In this document: one piece after another, positions 25,401 to 37,400 of the stretch
Layout of the letters: each line of letters starts with the position of its first letter
How positions within the stretch are numbered: the stretch's first letter is position 1
NCBI GenBank assembly: GCA_009741485.1
Contig: CM019236.1
Span: forward strand, 62,111,100-62,175,099
DNA from: Malurus cyaneus samueli
Taxonomy: Eukaryota; Chordata; Aves; Passeriformes; Maluridae
DNA: 64,000 nucleotides
Direction: 5' to 3'
Made by a program: the position numbers and the translations under genes
The notes under the pieces: model-generated
What the model was told of the DNA's origin: nothing
What the model saw: the letters and a program-made list of their open reading frames with translations, nothing else
Databases searched by the model: none

Positions 25401-28400
25401 GTGGGTCCAAGTGAAGCTAATATGGGGAGAGCTGCAGCTTCTTTCATCTCAGAGAGATGTTGCAAGGCTCTGCTTATTCAGAAAAGTAATTTCAGTTTTC
25501 TGCCAAATCTGTAAGTAGAAACAGAGTAGATACTCTGTCAATGGAGTTTCATAATTGTAGCTCTAAGTGTATTGCAGTTTTATGTAAGAGAGACATTAAA
25601 TACAATTCAAAAGGATAAACTGAACAAATAATAAAATTTCATTAGTACCTCAGTCAGTGCTGAAAACAGTGGGAAGATTTCTTGCAGAAAAAAAAGAAAT
25701 CGTGTCTCCAACTAAGTTTGTCATTTTCAGCTGTACTTTAGTTGGTTCTTTTTGTCCCTCCCAAATTAAGGAAATAAACAAGGCAGTAATTTTTCTTATT
25801 TATAGAATCATAAAATCATAGATATGCTGAATTGGAAGGAGCCCTTCAGGATGTAAATATTCTTTTGAATAAAACAACTAAATATTATTAACCTTGGTGC
25901 ATGAGTTATCTTCCATATTAGACATGAAAGTATAGGCTTTAGCTACAACCTGTTTTTAGATTAGCCGGTGAAGTGAAACTTCCTGCTTTGCCAGTAACGT
26001 CATATATTCTTTTATTTTCCATGTTTCGTCCCATCATTTTAATACATACTGCTTTCAGAAAGGTTTGAAAGCTTATGAACAGCATTTGAAGTTGCAGATA
26101 TCTTCCATAGTTGAAGAAGTGGATGCAGGCGCAGCATATGCCGGGTAGTAGATTTCAAACTGCAGGTGGTTCTCTGACACCGTGAGTGTTAAGCTGTGTT
26201 TCAGCGTGTTGAGTGGCCAGTCTGACAGTTCAGGCATGGTGATATTCCCTTGCTGGTGGTGGATGGGTGCTTGTAGTTCAGTTGCACCCACTGGAAGTTG
26301 CTGGATGTCCCTTGTACTGAGCGGTGCCTGCTGGGCACAGATTTGAGCACAGAGGTGGGACAGGAAATGCTGGGTAACACTATGTGTCCCAGAGAAACCC
26401 AGCCTTCTAGTAGACACTGGAAAGGCTGTGACATCCCTTGTAAGCCTAGCCAAGGCCAGAGTTCTTTCTTTTATTTTGCTGTCACCTCAAGGTAAAAACA
26501 TACTCAGGGACATGAGAAAGAAGAGCCCTTTTTTAATCCTCTCCCACTCTTTTCCTTGCCCTTTTGTAGCATTGGTCTACCAATAGATAAGGCCCTATGC
26601 CATGTATACTCACAGGCTGCTCATTCCTGCCTGTTACTCAGCAGGGAAACAAGTGCACTGCTCGCAGTGGATTCATTAATTCCTTTTGAAGTATTGAGAT
26701 TAAATTACTGGGATTGCTGTCATTCACAGGTTGCATGTTTTATTTGCATGTGTTTTTCTGCTTTGGTATTCGTCAGTATAAAATATTTTAATGAAATGGT
26801 CAAGCTATCAAAGAAAACGAGCAATAATTTTGTGTGATTTAGCAGACAAAAAAAGCAAACTAATGATGTTGAGGCGCTGGGAGTGCATATGTAAGTGTGT
26901 AGAGGTGCTTGTTAACACGCATTTCTGTCACACATACCTGTTAGTTCAGTGCATTCGTCTTTGCCCCTTTCTGTTTGTTGATGACTATTTTTTTTGCAGA
27001 CCGTGGAGGAGATTGAGGGTGTGCTGGGACGTGACCTTTATCCAAACCTGTCTGAGGAGAGATCTCGGTGGGAGAAGGAGCTGGCTGGCCTGCGGGAAGA
27101 GAATGAGAGCCTCACAGCCATGCTGTGCAGCAAGGAAGAGGAGCTCAACAGGACTAAGGCCACCATGAATGCTGTCCGTGAGGAGAGGGACAGACTGCGT
27201 AGAAGGGTAAGCCTGCTGCACAGGTCATGCCTTCTTTTTCTTCCAATCTGTGTGATTTTGTCACCAGAGCAAGCTTCTCTTTAATATAGCTTACTGTGTT
27301 GGCTTTAGGGCTTTTTGTTCTTAAAGCCAGGCCGTATAAATGACAAAATTAGGACAAAACTGAACATAATTGAAAAAGAGCATGTGATAAACAGCCAGCA
27401 TGCACAACAATCTGATTTCAGAAATCATGTATTAACAAAAAGCCTGATATTCATCTTCAAGGAAGCATGTGTAACTTGGCTATAGAGAAAGCAGATGTTC
27501 ATCTAGTGAATTTTCCTGTGAAGCTTTTTTTTTTTTTTCCTGTAAACAACAAATATTTCTTGGTGTTTGATGGGAATTCAATTTGTGATTAGGTGAAAGA
27601 AAAAGAGCGGGACTCCTGTCAGTGGGTAATAACTCTCATACTGAACAATGAGTAGTTCCAGCCATGTCCTGCTTCCCTGTGTACATTTTATGATGCTTCA
27701 AGGTCAGAAAAAGGCCTTGTGCTTTGTGTGGAGTCCAAAGTTCAAAAAAAAAGAGGAGGGGAGGAATTTGTTCCCCCCACCTCCCAAAAATTTGAAAGAT
27801 CCAGGGGAATGTGATCTCGAGCTCCAATAGTTTTAAATTTTGTTATCTTTGTATCTGTTAAACCTGCAGAGTTTTGGCTACATACGGAGTATTTTTGTTT
27901 TTAAAACAGGCAGTTTGAAGTTTATGTCCAGTTTGAATGACAATTCAGACCACTGTACCATGTTAAATTATTGCAAATATTACTCTTTACCTACTGGCAG
28001 CAGATCAGCTCTTTTTGCTGCTCTAAACCAACACTGTTCTGCAGTGACTGTGTCATTTTAGTGTGAACGTGCTTTGTGTGGTATTTCCAAACTTCAGATA
28101 TGAAGCCACAAACTACCTTTCCAAAACTCTCTCCTAACACTAAAAAGACATGTGTGATGAGGCAGGAATAGTAATTTCCGATCGTATAAAGCAATACCAC
28201 TTCAACTTTTCCTTTGTAAATTTTTGTCTTATGTACCATAGGTTTTTTCCAGTCGTGAAATTTTGGACTGATTTTATAGCAACTTTTTTTTTTTTTTTTT
28301 TTTTTTTACTAACTACTACTTGAGCTAGAGAACTACTACCCCTTGAGCTAGAGAAGCAGCATTGTGGACTGGCTGTATTGTTGCCAGATTGAGAGGGGCA

Positions 28401-31400
28401 CCAGAGGCAAGCAGGCAAAGAATAGAAGTGTGTGCTTGAGGAATTTGCTTACATGAATGCTGATACTGACATTACAGGTGGTACAGATCAATATTGAGAT
28501 ATCAAGAAAAAGATAGGTGGCCTTGAGCAGAGAAATGTTTTAAGAAGTATGGAGTGCAGATTAGAGTGCTTCAAAGATTGGTAACAAGCATTCATGCTGA
28601 CAGCCAGGACCTCCTCAGTTCAAAAACAGAAAAGGCAAGAATTGGTGTTGTACCCTCAGGGATCAGCAAGGCTAAGCCATAGTGGCAAATTCAGTCTATG
28701 AGATACCAGAAAAATTATTTCCAGTAGAAATTGGAAAAACCGTGTTAAGAGTGGTGATTGGAATACTGTATGTTGTTCTTATCTCTTACGTGTGTAAACA
28801 TGCAGTTGAATTGGCAAAAAATGGTGTAGACAATGGTCAGAGGCATTGTCCATAGAGAAGGGACTTGTCCTGTTTGACATGGCAAAACAAAATCTTAATT
28901 TGTTTTCTCTTTGCAAGCGCTAGGGAAAGAAAGTGGGAGTAATGGTTCTCTAAACTGAGGGACAAAACAGATTAATAGGAACCACTTGTGGCTATATGAG
29001 ACCAGAAATCAGCTTGTGAGGAGACAAGAAGATTGTGGGTCTGATGAGACAGTAAGTAGTAGGCTACTGACCAGCTACTTTCTAAATGGACCTTTAAAAT
29101 ATTAAAGTTATGTTTGTATAATGAAATACATGACTATGCAGGAGTTCCTGTTAAAACCAGGATCATTACATTAGTATTGTATCTGATGGAAAGCAGAAAA
29201 AGCCAAGTTAACACCGCTGCATTAAATCTACAGCCAGCCTCAGCATCTTTTCACACTTCTGCTATGGTTTGTCTGGCTGCCAGCAGTTCAGGTTCTCTAT
29301 TATGGAAGCATCTCTGGTGGAAACAGATTCAAGGTAATCAACTTGTTTCAGCTGTTTGCAACTACAGAGGACTTTACTGAAATCTGGTAATTAATATCAT
29401 CCTTATCATGCAGAACAACTGCTTTATTGCCCCCACCAGAGAAGTCTGTTCATGACATATGACCCTGTCTGCACACACTGGAGACCGTATTTGCATTTTC
29501 AATACAGATTTGTGTCCATAGTGGCAACAAAATAAATGTTTTCTTTGACCTATTAAATATTTTCTGTATGCCACCTGAATTCAAGAGTCACTTCAAATTA
29601 TTTCCCTGGAGAGTGGGAAAGGAGATACAACCAAAATTTAGTTACTGTCCTTCTCAAATTAAATTGGGTGAAGTGAACAAGCTTGAAGTTGACCAGATCA
29701 ATAGGTCTGTTGCTTCAGACCAATGCCTGTAATTAAGCAGAGTGCTTTCAATATATTTTTCTCAGGCTTGTTGGAGATTTAATTTAATTAGGTATTTACT
29801 GTGCTCAGTTAACAGATTGAGCTGCTCTCTGGAACAGTAGCTGAGAAACAACTTACGTTCAGAGTTTGTTTCTCACTGGTCATTAGTAAGTGAGATAGTT
29901 GCTTACTTCTGTAGGTTGTCTGCAGTGTAACAGCTAATTTCACAATGTAGAGGTTTATTTTACCTCTGTATTATATTGCCACGTTCAAAATAAAATCTGT
30001 TTAGGTCCAAGCTGGTCAGTTCCCTAGAAACTGCTTACATAAAACTGACCATAATCCTGAATCCAGTAATACAGATAAGATGATGGGAAACTTCTGCGGG
30101 ATTAATATTATTATTGCATGAGAATAAGGTTGTAATCAGGTCACCACTATTTATAGCTGCTGTAGAGTGTAACAGGCTTAAGTAGTAGAAGGAAAAGTAA
30201 TATTTGTGTTCTTACACAAAAGCTCTTGCATCTGCCAGGGATTCAGATGACCAGCGCTGAAACAGCATATAAACTCCATCATGACTGCAAAGTAGAAACT
30301 GGGTTTTTTTTAATTACTGCCCATGAACGTTGCCAGGTGAGTGGTACTTCAGCACAATCCTAAGCAACTGGTTGGCATAAGAAGCTGTGGGCGTGGGCAG
30401 CAGTCAGGTTTCCTTGAGGCAGTTCTGAAGAACTGAGTCTGAGGAGAATATCCATTTCCAGCTCTGGAAGTTTGTTATGTCTTCTCTGCATGAGCCGTAT
30501 GTTCAGTTAATCTCATAATTCTGGTTGTGAGGCTTGTTCTGTACCTGCTCCAAATGCAGCTGAAATCACCAAACTCAACCAGAACAAAAACACTTCATTA
30601 GCTGTCTTGAACTAAGACCTTAATGAAAACATAATCAGTAGAGTAGTAAAAAAATCAGCATTTTATGTGTGAGCCCATCAGCTGCCCACATTTCCCACTC
30701 CAGAAAACTCCCATTTTAGCAGAGGGCTCTCCCAAAATATGGGGTTTTTGTGGGCAGTTGAAATGTATCCATACCACAGCAGGACTGAGATCCTTGGGCT
30801 CATGCTGTTCTCAGATGACAAAAAGCTGGCAGGAGCTCCTGGACTCTCTTTGTTTTGCTGTTGGGATCAGAAGGTATTGTTCCAGGTTGCTGAAGAACAC
30901 TGATAGGCTTTCGGCTGTTAAGAGATTATTATCTACTTGCAGTTTGAAGTGATCCTGGTGCTGTTCTGTCTCCTTTGTCTCTTGGTGAGCACCAGAAATT
31001 GAGGTAGCAGCACAAAGTTGTTTCCATTCTCTGCCTCCTTGAGCTGCGTGATATTTGCCTATGCAGCAGCATCTCCACTTGGTTGTCCACAAAGTAGAGC
31101 TGTATGCCAGCTTGCATGCAGATAGCCAGTGATTAATTGACCTTACAGATACCAGATACAGTTACCATGCTCATCAATCACAACACACAATCCGTAGGAA
31201 CTCAGACCTTGTTTGCTCTGGTGCTCATGGTTTGGGAGAAGCTAAAAATTACCTGGCTGAAAATAACCAGCACTAGGCCTGAATGAAAGGTAAGATGTTC
31301 TTCTGGCTGGGAAGAGGCCTCACAACTCAGAGCAGCTCAGATTGTTACACTGGTGTTTGATTTGGCATCTTCTCCTCCCCAGATCTGCAGTGTGCAGGAA

Positions 31401-34400
31401 GAGGTTCACTCCATGTGGTTTGTTGTACTTCATCTTCCTCCTCTGTGTAACAGGGGAAAGGAAATGAAGCAGAATTAAAGTGCTGGGGAAAAAATGTGCT
31501 GTTACTTGAAGGGTTCAAAGATACCCTGTGATGAAACAGGTCACAAGTAGGGTAGAACAAGAAGAATCACAGGCATGTCCCTCATTTGAAACTTTTAGAA
31601 ACAAAAGCCACAGGTGTCCTTTGAATGTGGAAGTCAGTGACAAAAGCAGGCAGTTTGTAGCAATGTTTTTTTTTTATTTAGGGTACGTTAATGAGTCATA
31701 TAGTTGTCACTATGCATGTGTAAAATAATGAGAATATTCCATTGAAGTATTTTTCTGTAGCCCATGATGCATTTGGACAAATGTGTCTGTGATGCCTGTT
31801 AATAACTTATCAAGCCTTTCATAAATTGAAGATTGCTGTAATGTGTCAGCCCTTTTCTCTTCTACCCTTCCTTTCTTTTTATGAAGTTCTTAAGGTGATA
31901 AATTTCCCTTAATTTTTCATTATTTCCTACTTCCATTCTCAGCATTGAAAGGGGAAGAAAATAGAAGTGCAGCTAAACAACTGATTCAATTGCAAAACAT
32001 CAAATATTAATTAGTGACATTTCCAGTTCCTTGCATTTATGGTAATGACTTGAGAACATCTGTTTGCACCTGATTTTTTTTTTCTCTATGCTGTCCATTG
32101 CTCTGAAACCTAATGGCACTGTTGCCTTGTGTCTCACTTCATGCGCTTGCTCCTGCTCTTTCCAGGGTGCTAGGACTTCTTTACTTCTGTAATTCTTTTT
32201 TACTTCCTCCCATCATTTAGAAGATCTTCCCTTTTTTCTGGATTTCAGAGACATTTCCCTGGATTTCTCCTTTTTCCCTCCTATCTCAGCTCCTTTTTTT
32301 TTTTTGTGATCGTTAATTAGATCTGCTTGCCAGACAGTTTTCACCTCATTTTAGTGCTTCAGGAGTTTGTGGCAATTTAAATCTTTCTATATGTTTCTGT
32401 CTTGAAACATTTGATTCAATGACTCAAATTTTTCTCTAAATCTTTTCTAGTTGTTCCTCGTCCCACACTCACAAATCCACACTTTTCCTTTTTCCAATGT
32501 TAACTCTTTTGGGTTTGTTTCTATACTTGTCTTTACCTATCAGATTTTGCCAGTTTTGTCATCCGTTTTCTATAAGATACTCCCTTCCTCTCTGTCCAAT
32601 TTCTATGTGTTTATTGTGCCTCCTGTGCAGTACCACAATTTAACTTCATTCTATGAGTTAACATAACCTTCAGAATAATTTATATTACATTGGCAGTGAT
32701 GCTAAAGATTGTCGATACATAGAGTCAGAAAATATTTAATCATGCTTGTAAAACCTGTCTTTTCATAGCTCATGTATTCATCAAATCAGAGAAGAAACTG
32801 GCTCTTCTGAACTCTGATTTGGGTTTGGGATATTTTTTCTCTTCTTTGGTCTTTCTTTATTTTTTCTGTAGAATAGCTACCAGTGTGGAAAATTACTTTC
32901 TGAAGAGATGCTACATACTGCTCTATTTGCAATGGAGACTTTGGTGGCCAGAAATAGTTATCTGAGGTGTCTCTGGGCAGTGTGGTAGGTGGGTAACCCC
33001 ATCATGAGATTTTGGCTTTTAGTGAGTGTGTGAATTGTGAGATGGATGATCTTACAGGTCAGACAAACCTGTGCTGTTATCCTGCTCAGAATTAGCATCC
33101 AGTATTGAGTGTTGCTAAAATTGGTGCGGTTTTTTATAGCAGTCACTTCAGCATGTAATTTCGCAAATGAAGGCTTGAACTAGTAAATAAATCAAGAAGC
33201 ACAGATAAGCGGGCAGCTTCTTCAGGTTGTTGTGTCTTCTGTGATACAATATTAAGGCAGTGAGTTGCACAGATCATTAACTGTGCTGTGCTCTGAGTTT
33301 TCTTCTAGAAACATTTTCCTGAGCAAAGCTTTGCCTGACTACATTCTTAGCTGTGTTCATTTTTCATTCTGAGTCTAGCGTTGTTTCACAGATCTGTATG
33401 AACAGTTAGCTTTGTAATCATGGCAAATAGTCACTGCTTAGTAAGAACACAGAATAAAGGAAACATATCTGCATTAAAGTTTTGTGTGATACACTGTTTG
33501 CATAAGGTAGTTTTAAACTTCAAAGTCTACAAATGCTTGGCATTTAAGCAGCTTTACCACTTTTTCTGGGTTTTGCTTAAATTTAGAATGTTACTTGCTT
33601 TTGGAGTGGAATCTCCCAGGACTGGCTTCTGAGCATAGGTGAATATTTTAGCAATGTTCAAGCTGTACATTTAGGCTGGGATTTTATTTTATAAAGAATG
33701 CATTCAAATGGTCTTCCTGTTTGTTTGCTTTTAAACAGTGTGGTAACTTAAGCATTTGGAGAACTATATTTGGAGCAGCCTGGGTTAAAAGAAATAGTAG
33801 TAAATGGCAATTTTGACTTGATAAAGTTCTTGGGTTGCTTTTTTTATTTCTCTTTTTCTGTGTTAATGCTACAGTACACTGACATTCCACATCTGCAAGC
33901 AAAAATATGCATGCATGGTTTATTTCAGCTTTATGCATATCAACAGGCTGAAATTACTGATTTGCACCAGGAGAGCACTTCTGTACTTAAGGTTTGCATT
34001 AGTGCAGCTGTGCCCATGTTGAAGCTAAATATGTCTGTATGAACAAAAGAGGCCTCAGCTGCAAATGTGTAGAAGATACTGCTATGAATGTGCACTTTAT
34101 GCACTCTGTTCAGTTAACTTCATGATATAATTGCAGTTAAAATGTATAATTCTGTCTCGAGCACCCGTATCCATTTTTCTGCAAGTTACTTTGATTTGAT
34201 TTGATTTCAGGTTTTGTGTTGTTTGGATTCACTTTGTTCAAGGTGTAGGACTCCTCCACAACTGAACAGGGAACTTAAGAGTGCAGTTAGACTCTATGTG
34301 CTTTTATTGTTGCCAGCTATGGCTTTTTAAAAATAATATGTTACGTAAAGCAGGGATTTTTTTTTTCTTTTTTTTTGTAATTTGTGAATACCTAAAACTT

Positions 34401-37400
34401 CTTTTGACAGTAAGTGCTCAGGAAGCCTGACCTCCAGTTTGCATACAACTGAATAAGAGAGGTGGGGATGCTCTTCAGGAAATAGAAGCAGGCTATAGAG
34501 GATTGTAGAAAGCATAAGATAGTGCATTGGTGATTGTAGAATGTTCCAACTTGAACTGTTTTCACTGTGCAGTAGGTTGAAGCATCTGTTGAGCAGAGAG
34601 CACAATTGCTGCTGCTTCAAGCAGAGATTGATAAAACACTGTCCAGATGCACCTACAGCTAAAAGAGCCTATGGTTTAATGCAGCTTTAATTTTATAGTT
34701 CTTTGACTAAGGAATTTCAGCTTGCTTTGTCAGTTCTTTATATAAATACATTCAGTATAAAATCCCACCTTGCTTTAGACAGTGAGAATCACAGTTGCAT
34801 TTCATGCTACATGCAGGGGGATATCAAATGGGCTGATTTTTACTTCGCTAGGTTTATGATAAAATTTCACTGGTTGTGTTTTGTAGAGGGGCTATTCCAA
34901 CAAAATCAGCGTAGAAAGCAGTGTATTTAAGGAAGACTGTGTTCAGGGGAGTTTTCTCTTCAGATGGTTTCCTTCACCTTCTTCCATCCCACACTCTGAG
35001 ATCTGTGGGTAAAATGAGCTCTGTCACTTTACCTTGTGGCATAACTCTTGTGTTAAGCAGACCATTTATTCCTTGTCTGTTAAGAATTATTCCAAGGTAA
35101 AATTATTTTTTTCTTTAGCTCAGCTATAGTTTGGTTCCTGCAGACCTTCCTTTTTTTTAACCTTTAAACTGAAACTCTTTTGACATCAGTTGTACAATTG
35201 TCTGATGTGTTACCAGAACCATGCAGTCAGTGTTTGCAGTGTATATTTACAGAGAGCTTCTCGATTGCTTTGTTTGAGCACTTTGCTGGTTTTTTTTTTT
35301 GTCTGTACATTATTCACGAAATGTTAGCTTTACTTGACCATAGTTTTGAAGTATGATTAATGTTTGAATTTCTTTAACCTTTAAATATGACCAAGTCATT
35401 GTGTGATTTATTTATGTCAAGTGTTTTTTCAGCACTGGAGTTTCCCATTACCAGGAGGATTGTCATTTGATTTGTTTATCCATCATTCTCTTTGGCTGGA
35501 GCATTAGCTTTACCCCAGAGAGAATAATTCTATACCTATAGTACAGCTGAAGAGTAATTACTCTACAGTGTTGTGTTTGCGTATTTCCATATTGCAAATG
35601 GTGTAAAAAACTGTCAGCAGTGGGATTTTAAAATAACTTTCTCTCATCTTCTCCCCACATGAAAACTTTGTGGCCACCACAGTACAGAAATGTAACTTCT
35701 GTGCTGAAGCCAGGAGCAATTAGACTTGGCTAGACAATGAGAAAATCTCCAGACTCTTTAAACCATAAAAATGGAAAAATCAGATGGTTATGTTTTATTG
35801 CAGGTCCGGGAGCTGCAGACTCGTTTGCAAAGCGTGCAGGCCACAGGCCCTTCCAGCCCGAGCCGTCTCACTCCTGCCAACCGCCCCGTCAACCCCAGCA
35901 CGGGAGAGCTGAGCACCAGCAGCAGCAGCAACGACATTCCCATTGCCAAGGTGGGGTTTCTGTGTTGGTAACCCTACTCATGACCTGGGGAAAGGGGTTT
36001 GTATGTTGGTAACACTTCTTGTGACCTGGGGAAAGCAGGCGTTGTTTTGCAAGCATGGGATTAACTGGGAGATGTCCAGGGGAGTCCTGAGCTGGTCCAT
36101 GAACTTGGACTGTGGAAATGAATTAAACGTTATTGATTGTAGTTCTCTCAGTTATAACACGTCTCAATTCTCTAGCATTTCGCTTTAGTTTTGCAAGTGT
36201 AACTAGAGACTAGAGGGATTTTGTGTGATCTTTGTGGGGTATAGGCTGTTGTGTAGCTAACCTGTGCAGCATTCTCACTTACAGATTGCTGAAAGAGTGA
36301 AGTTGTCAAAAACAAGATCAGAGTCTTCATCATCTGATAGACCTGTCTTAGGATCAGAAATCAGCAGCATAGGGGTAAGGACTATGTGCACGCATGGTTC
36401 ATGTTCCAATAGAAGCAGTTTTCCTAATCAAATTAATATATGAACTGTTTGAAAATACTGCAAAAGCTAGTTTGAGGAAAGTATTTGAGCAAAGAACTAT
36501 TTCACCCAGTATTAAGATTTCTTTTCTTTCTTTTCTTCTGGTGGTTTTCTTGTAACTGGTAACTAGTGACTTCAAGAGGAAAACTTTGGAGTCAGTTTCT
36601 CCAAAATATTCTTCAAGAACACTCTCCATTTCCATTTCACAGCTTTCAGTCAACAGCAAACTGGGTTCTGCTTTTGAAATGCCAATGTAAATCAATAACA
36701 CTGTTGTTACTGTGTGTTAATATTTGTTTTACTGAAGAACTTGGCTCTAACCTTTTGCTAAGCTCTCAAGAACACAACTTGCATAGTAGGCTTTTTGAAT
36801 GTGTAATAAAATAGTGGACTTCACCCTTGGTCAGTAGAATTTTAGAACAAAATGGCTTCTAAAAGTGGAATCTTGTAAATTCAATGTAAAATTCATAACA
36901 GAAACTGAATAATGAATGCCTTGAAGTGAGTGCATGCAAGCAAATGCAGTTCTCAATGCAGAAAGTATCTGGGAGAAATCCAGTGGGTATCTATTCACAA
37001 TGATCTATTAACTGCCCTGTGCAGGTGTCTAGTACTGTGGCTGAACATTTGGCACATTCCCTCCAAGACTGCTCAAACATCCAGGAAATCTTCCAGACTC
37101 TCTATTCACATGGATCTGCTATCTCTGAGAGTAAAATCCGAGAGTTTGAAGTGGAGACGGAGAGACTAAATAGGTGAGCTAGAAAGTTAGATGTGCGCAC
37201 ATGTATTGTCTTCTGTTAGCTTTGTTAAAGTTGACTGCTTTTTTTACCCTTTTGTAACATTTCTCAGCTGTGGCAGCTGCAAATAAAAATGGAATTTAGT
37301 TGATGAAGAGGAGATTGAATTCTGTTCTGAGGATCCTTCCATGACTATGAGTTTGGGATTTATTAGATCAGCATGGCACCTTCTGCTGTTTGTACTCCAG

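Larger units (their letters stand above)
22423..26999 (+). other. MCC intron with an LTR relic and CR1 relics
   Basis: 4.6 kb of intron. It contains an old endogenous-retrovirus LTR in sense orientation (about 22850-23175), an ancient CR1-type fragment (about 24376-24480) and a short CR1 3' end (about 25802-25855). The stretch 26070-26460 is somewhat GC-richer, with open frames on both strands that start on non-ATG codons. I do not recognise a gene in it. Confidence 0.8.

Noticed and set aside
26073..26453. 126-residue minus-strand open frame
   Set aside because: It starts on TTG, matches nothing known to me and overlaps other open frames on both strands. It is probably chance in a slightly GC-richer intron piece.
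30665..31117. Overlapping open frames on both strands in the 8.6 kb intron
   Set aside because: No similarity, non-ATG starts and mutual overlap. I considered a processed pseudogene but saw no poly(A) tail, flanking duplication or recognisable parent.
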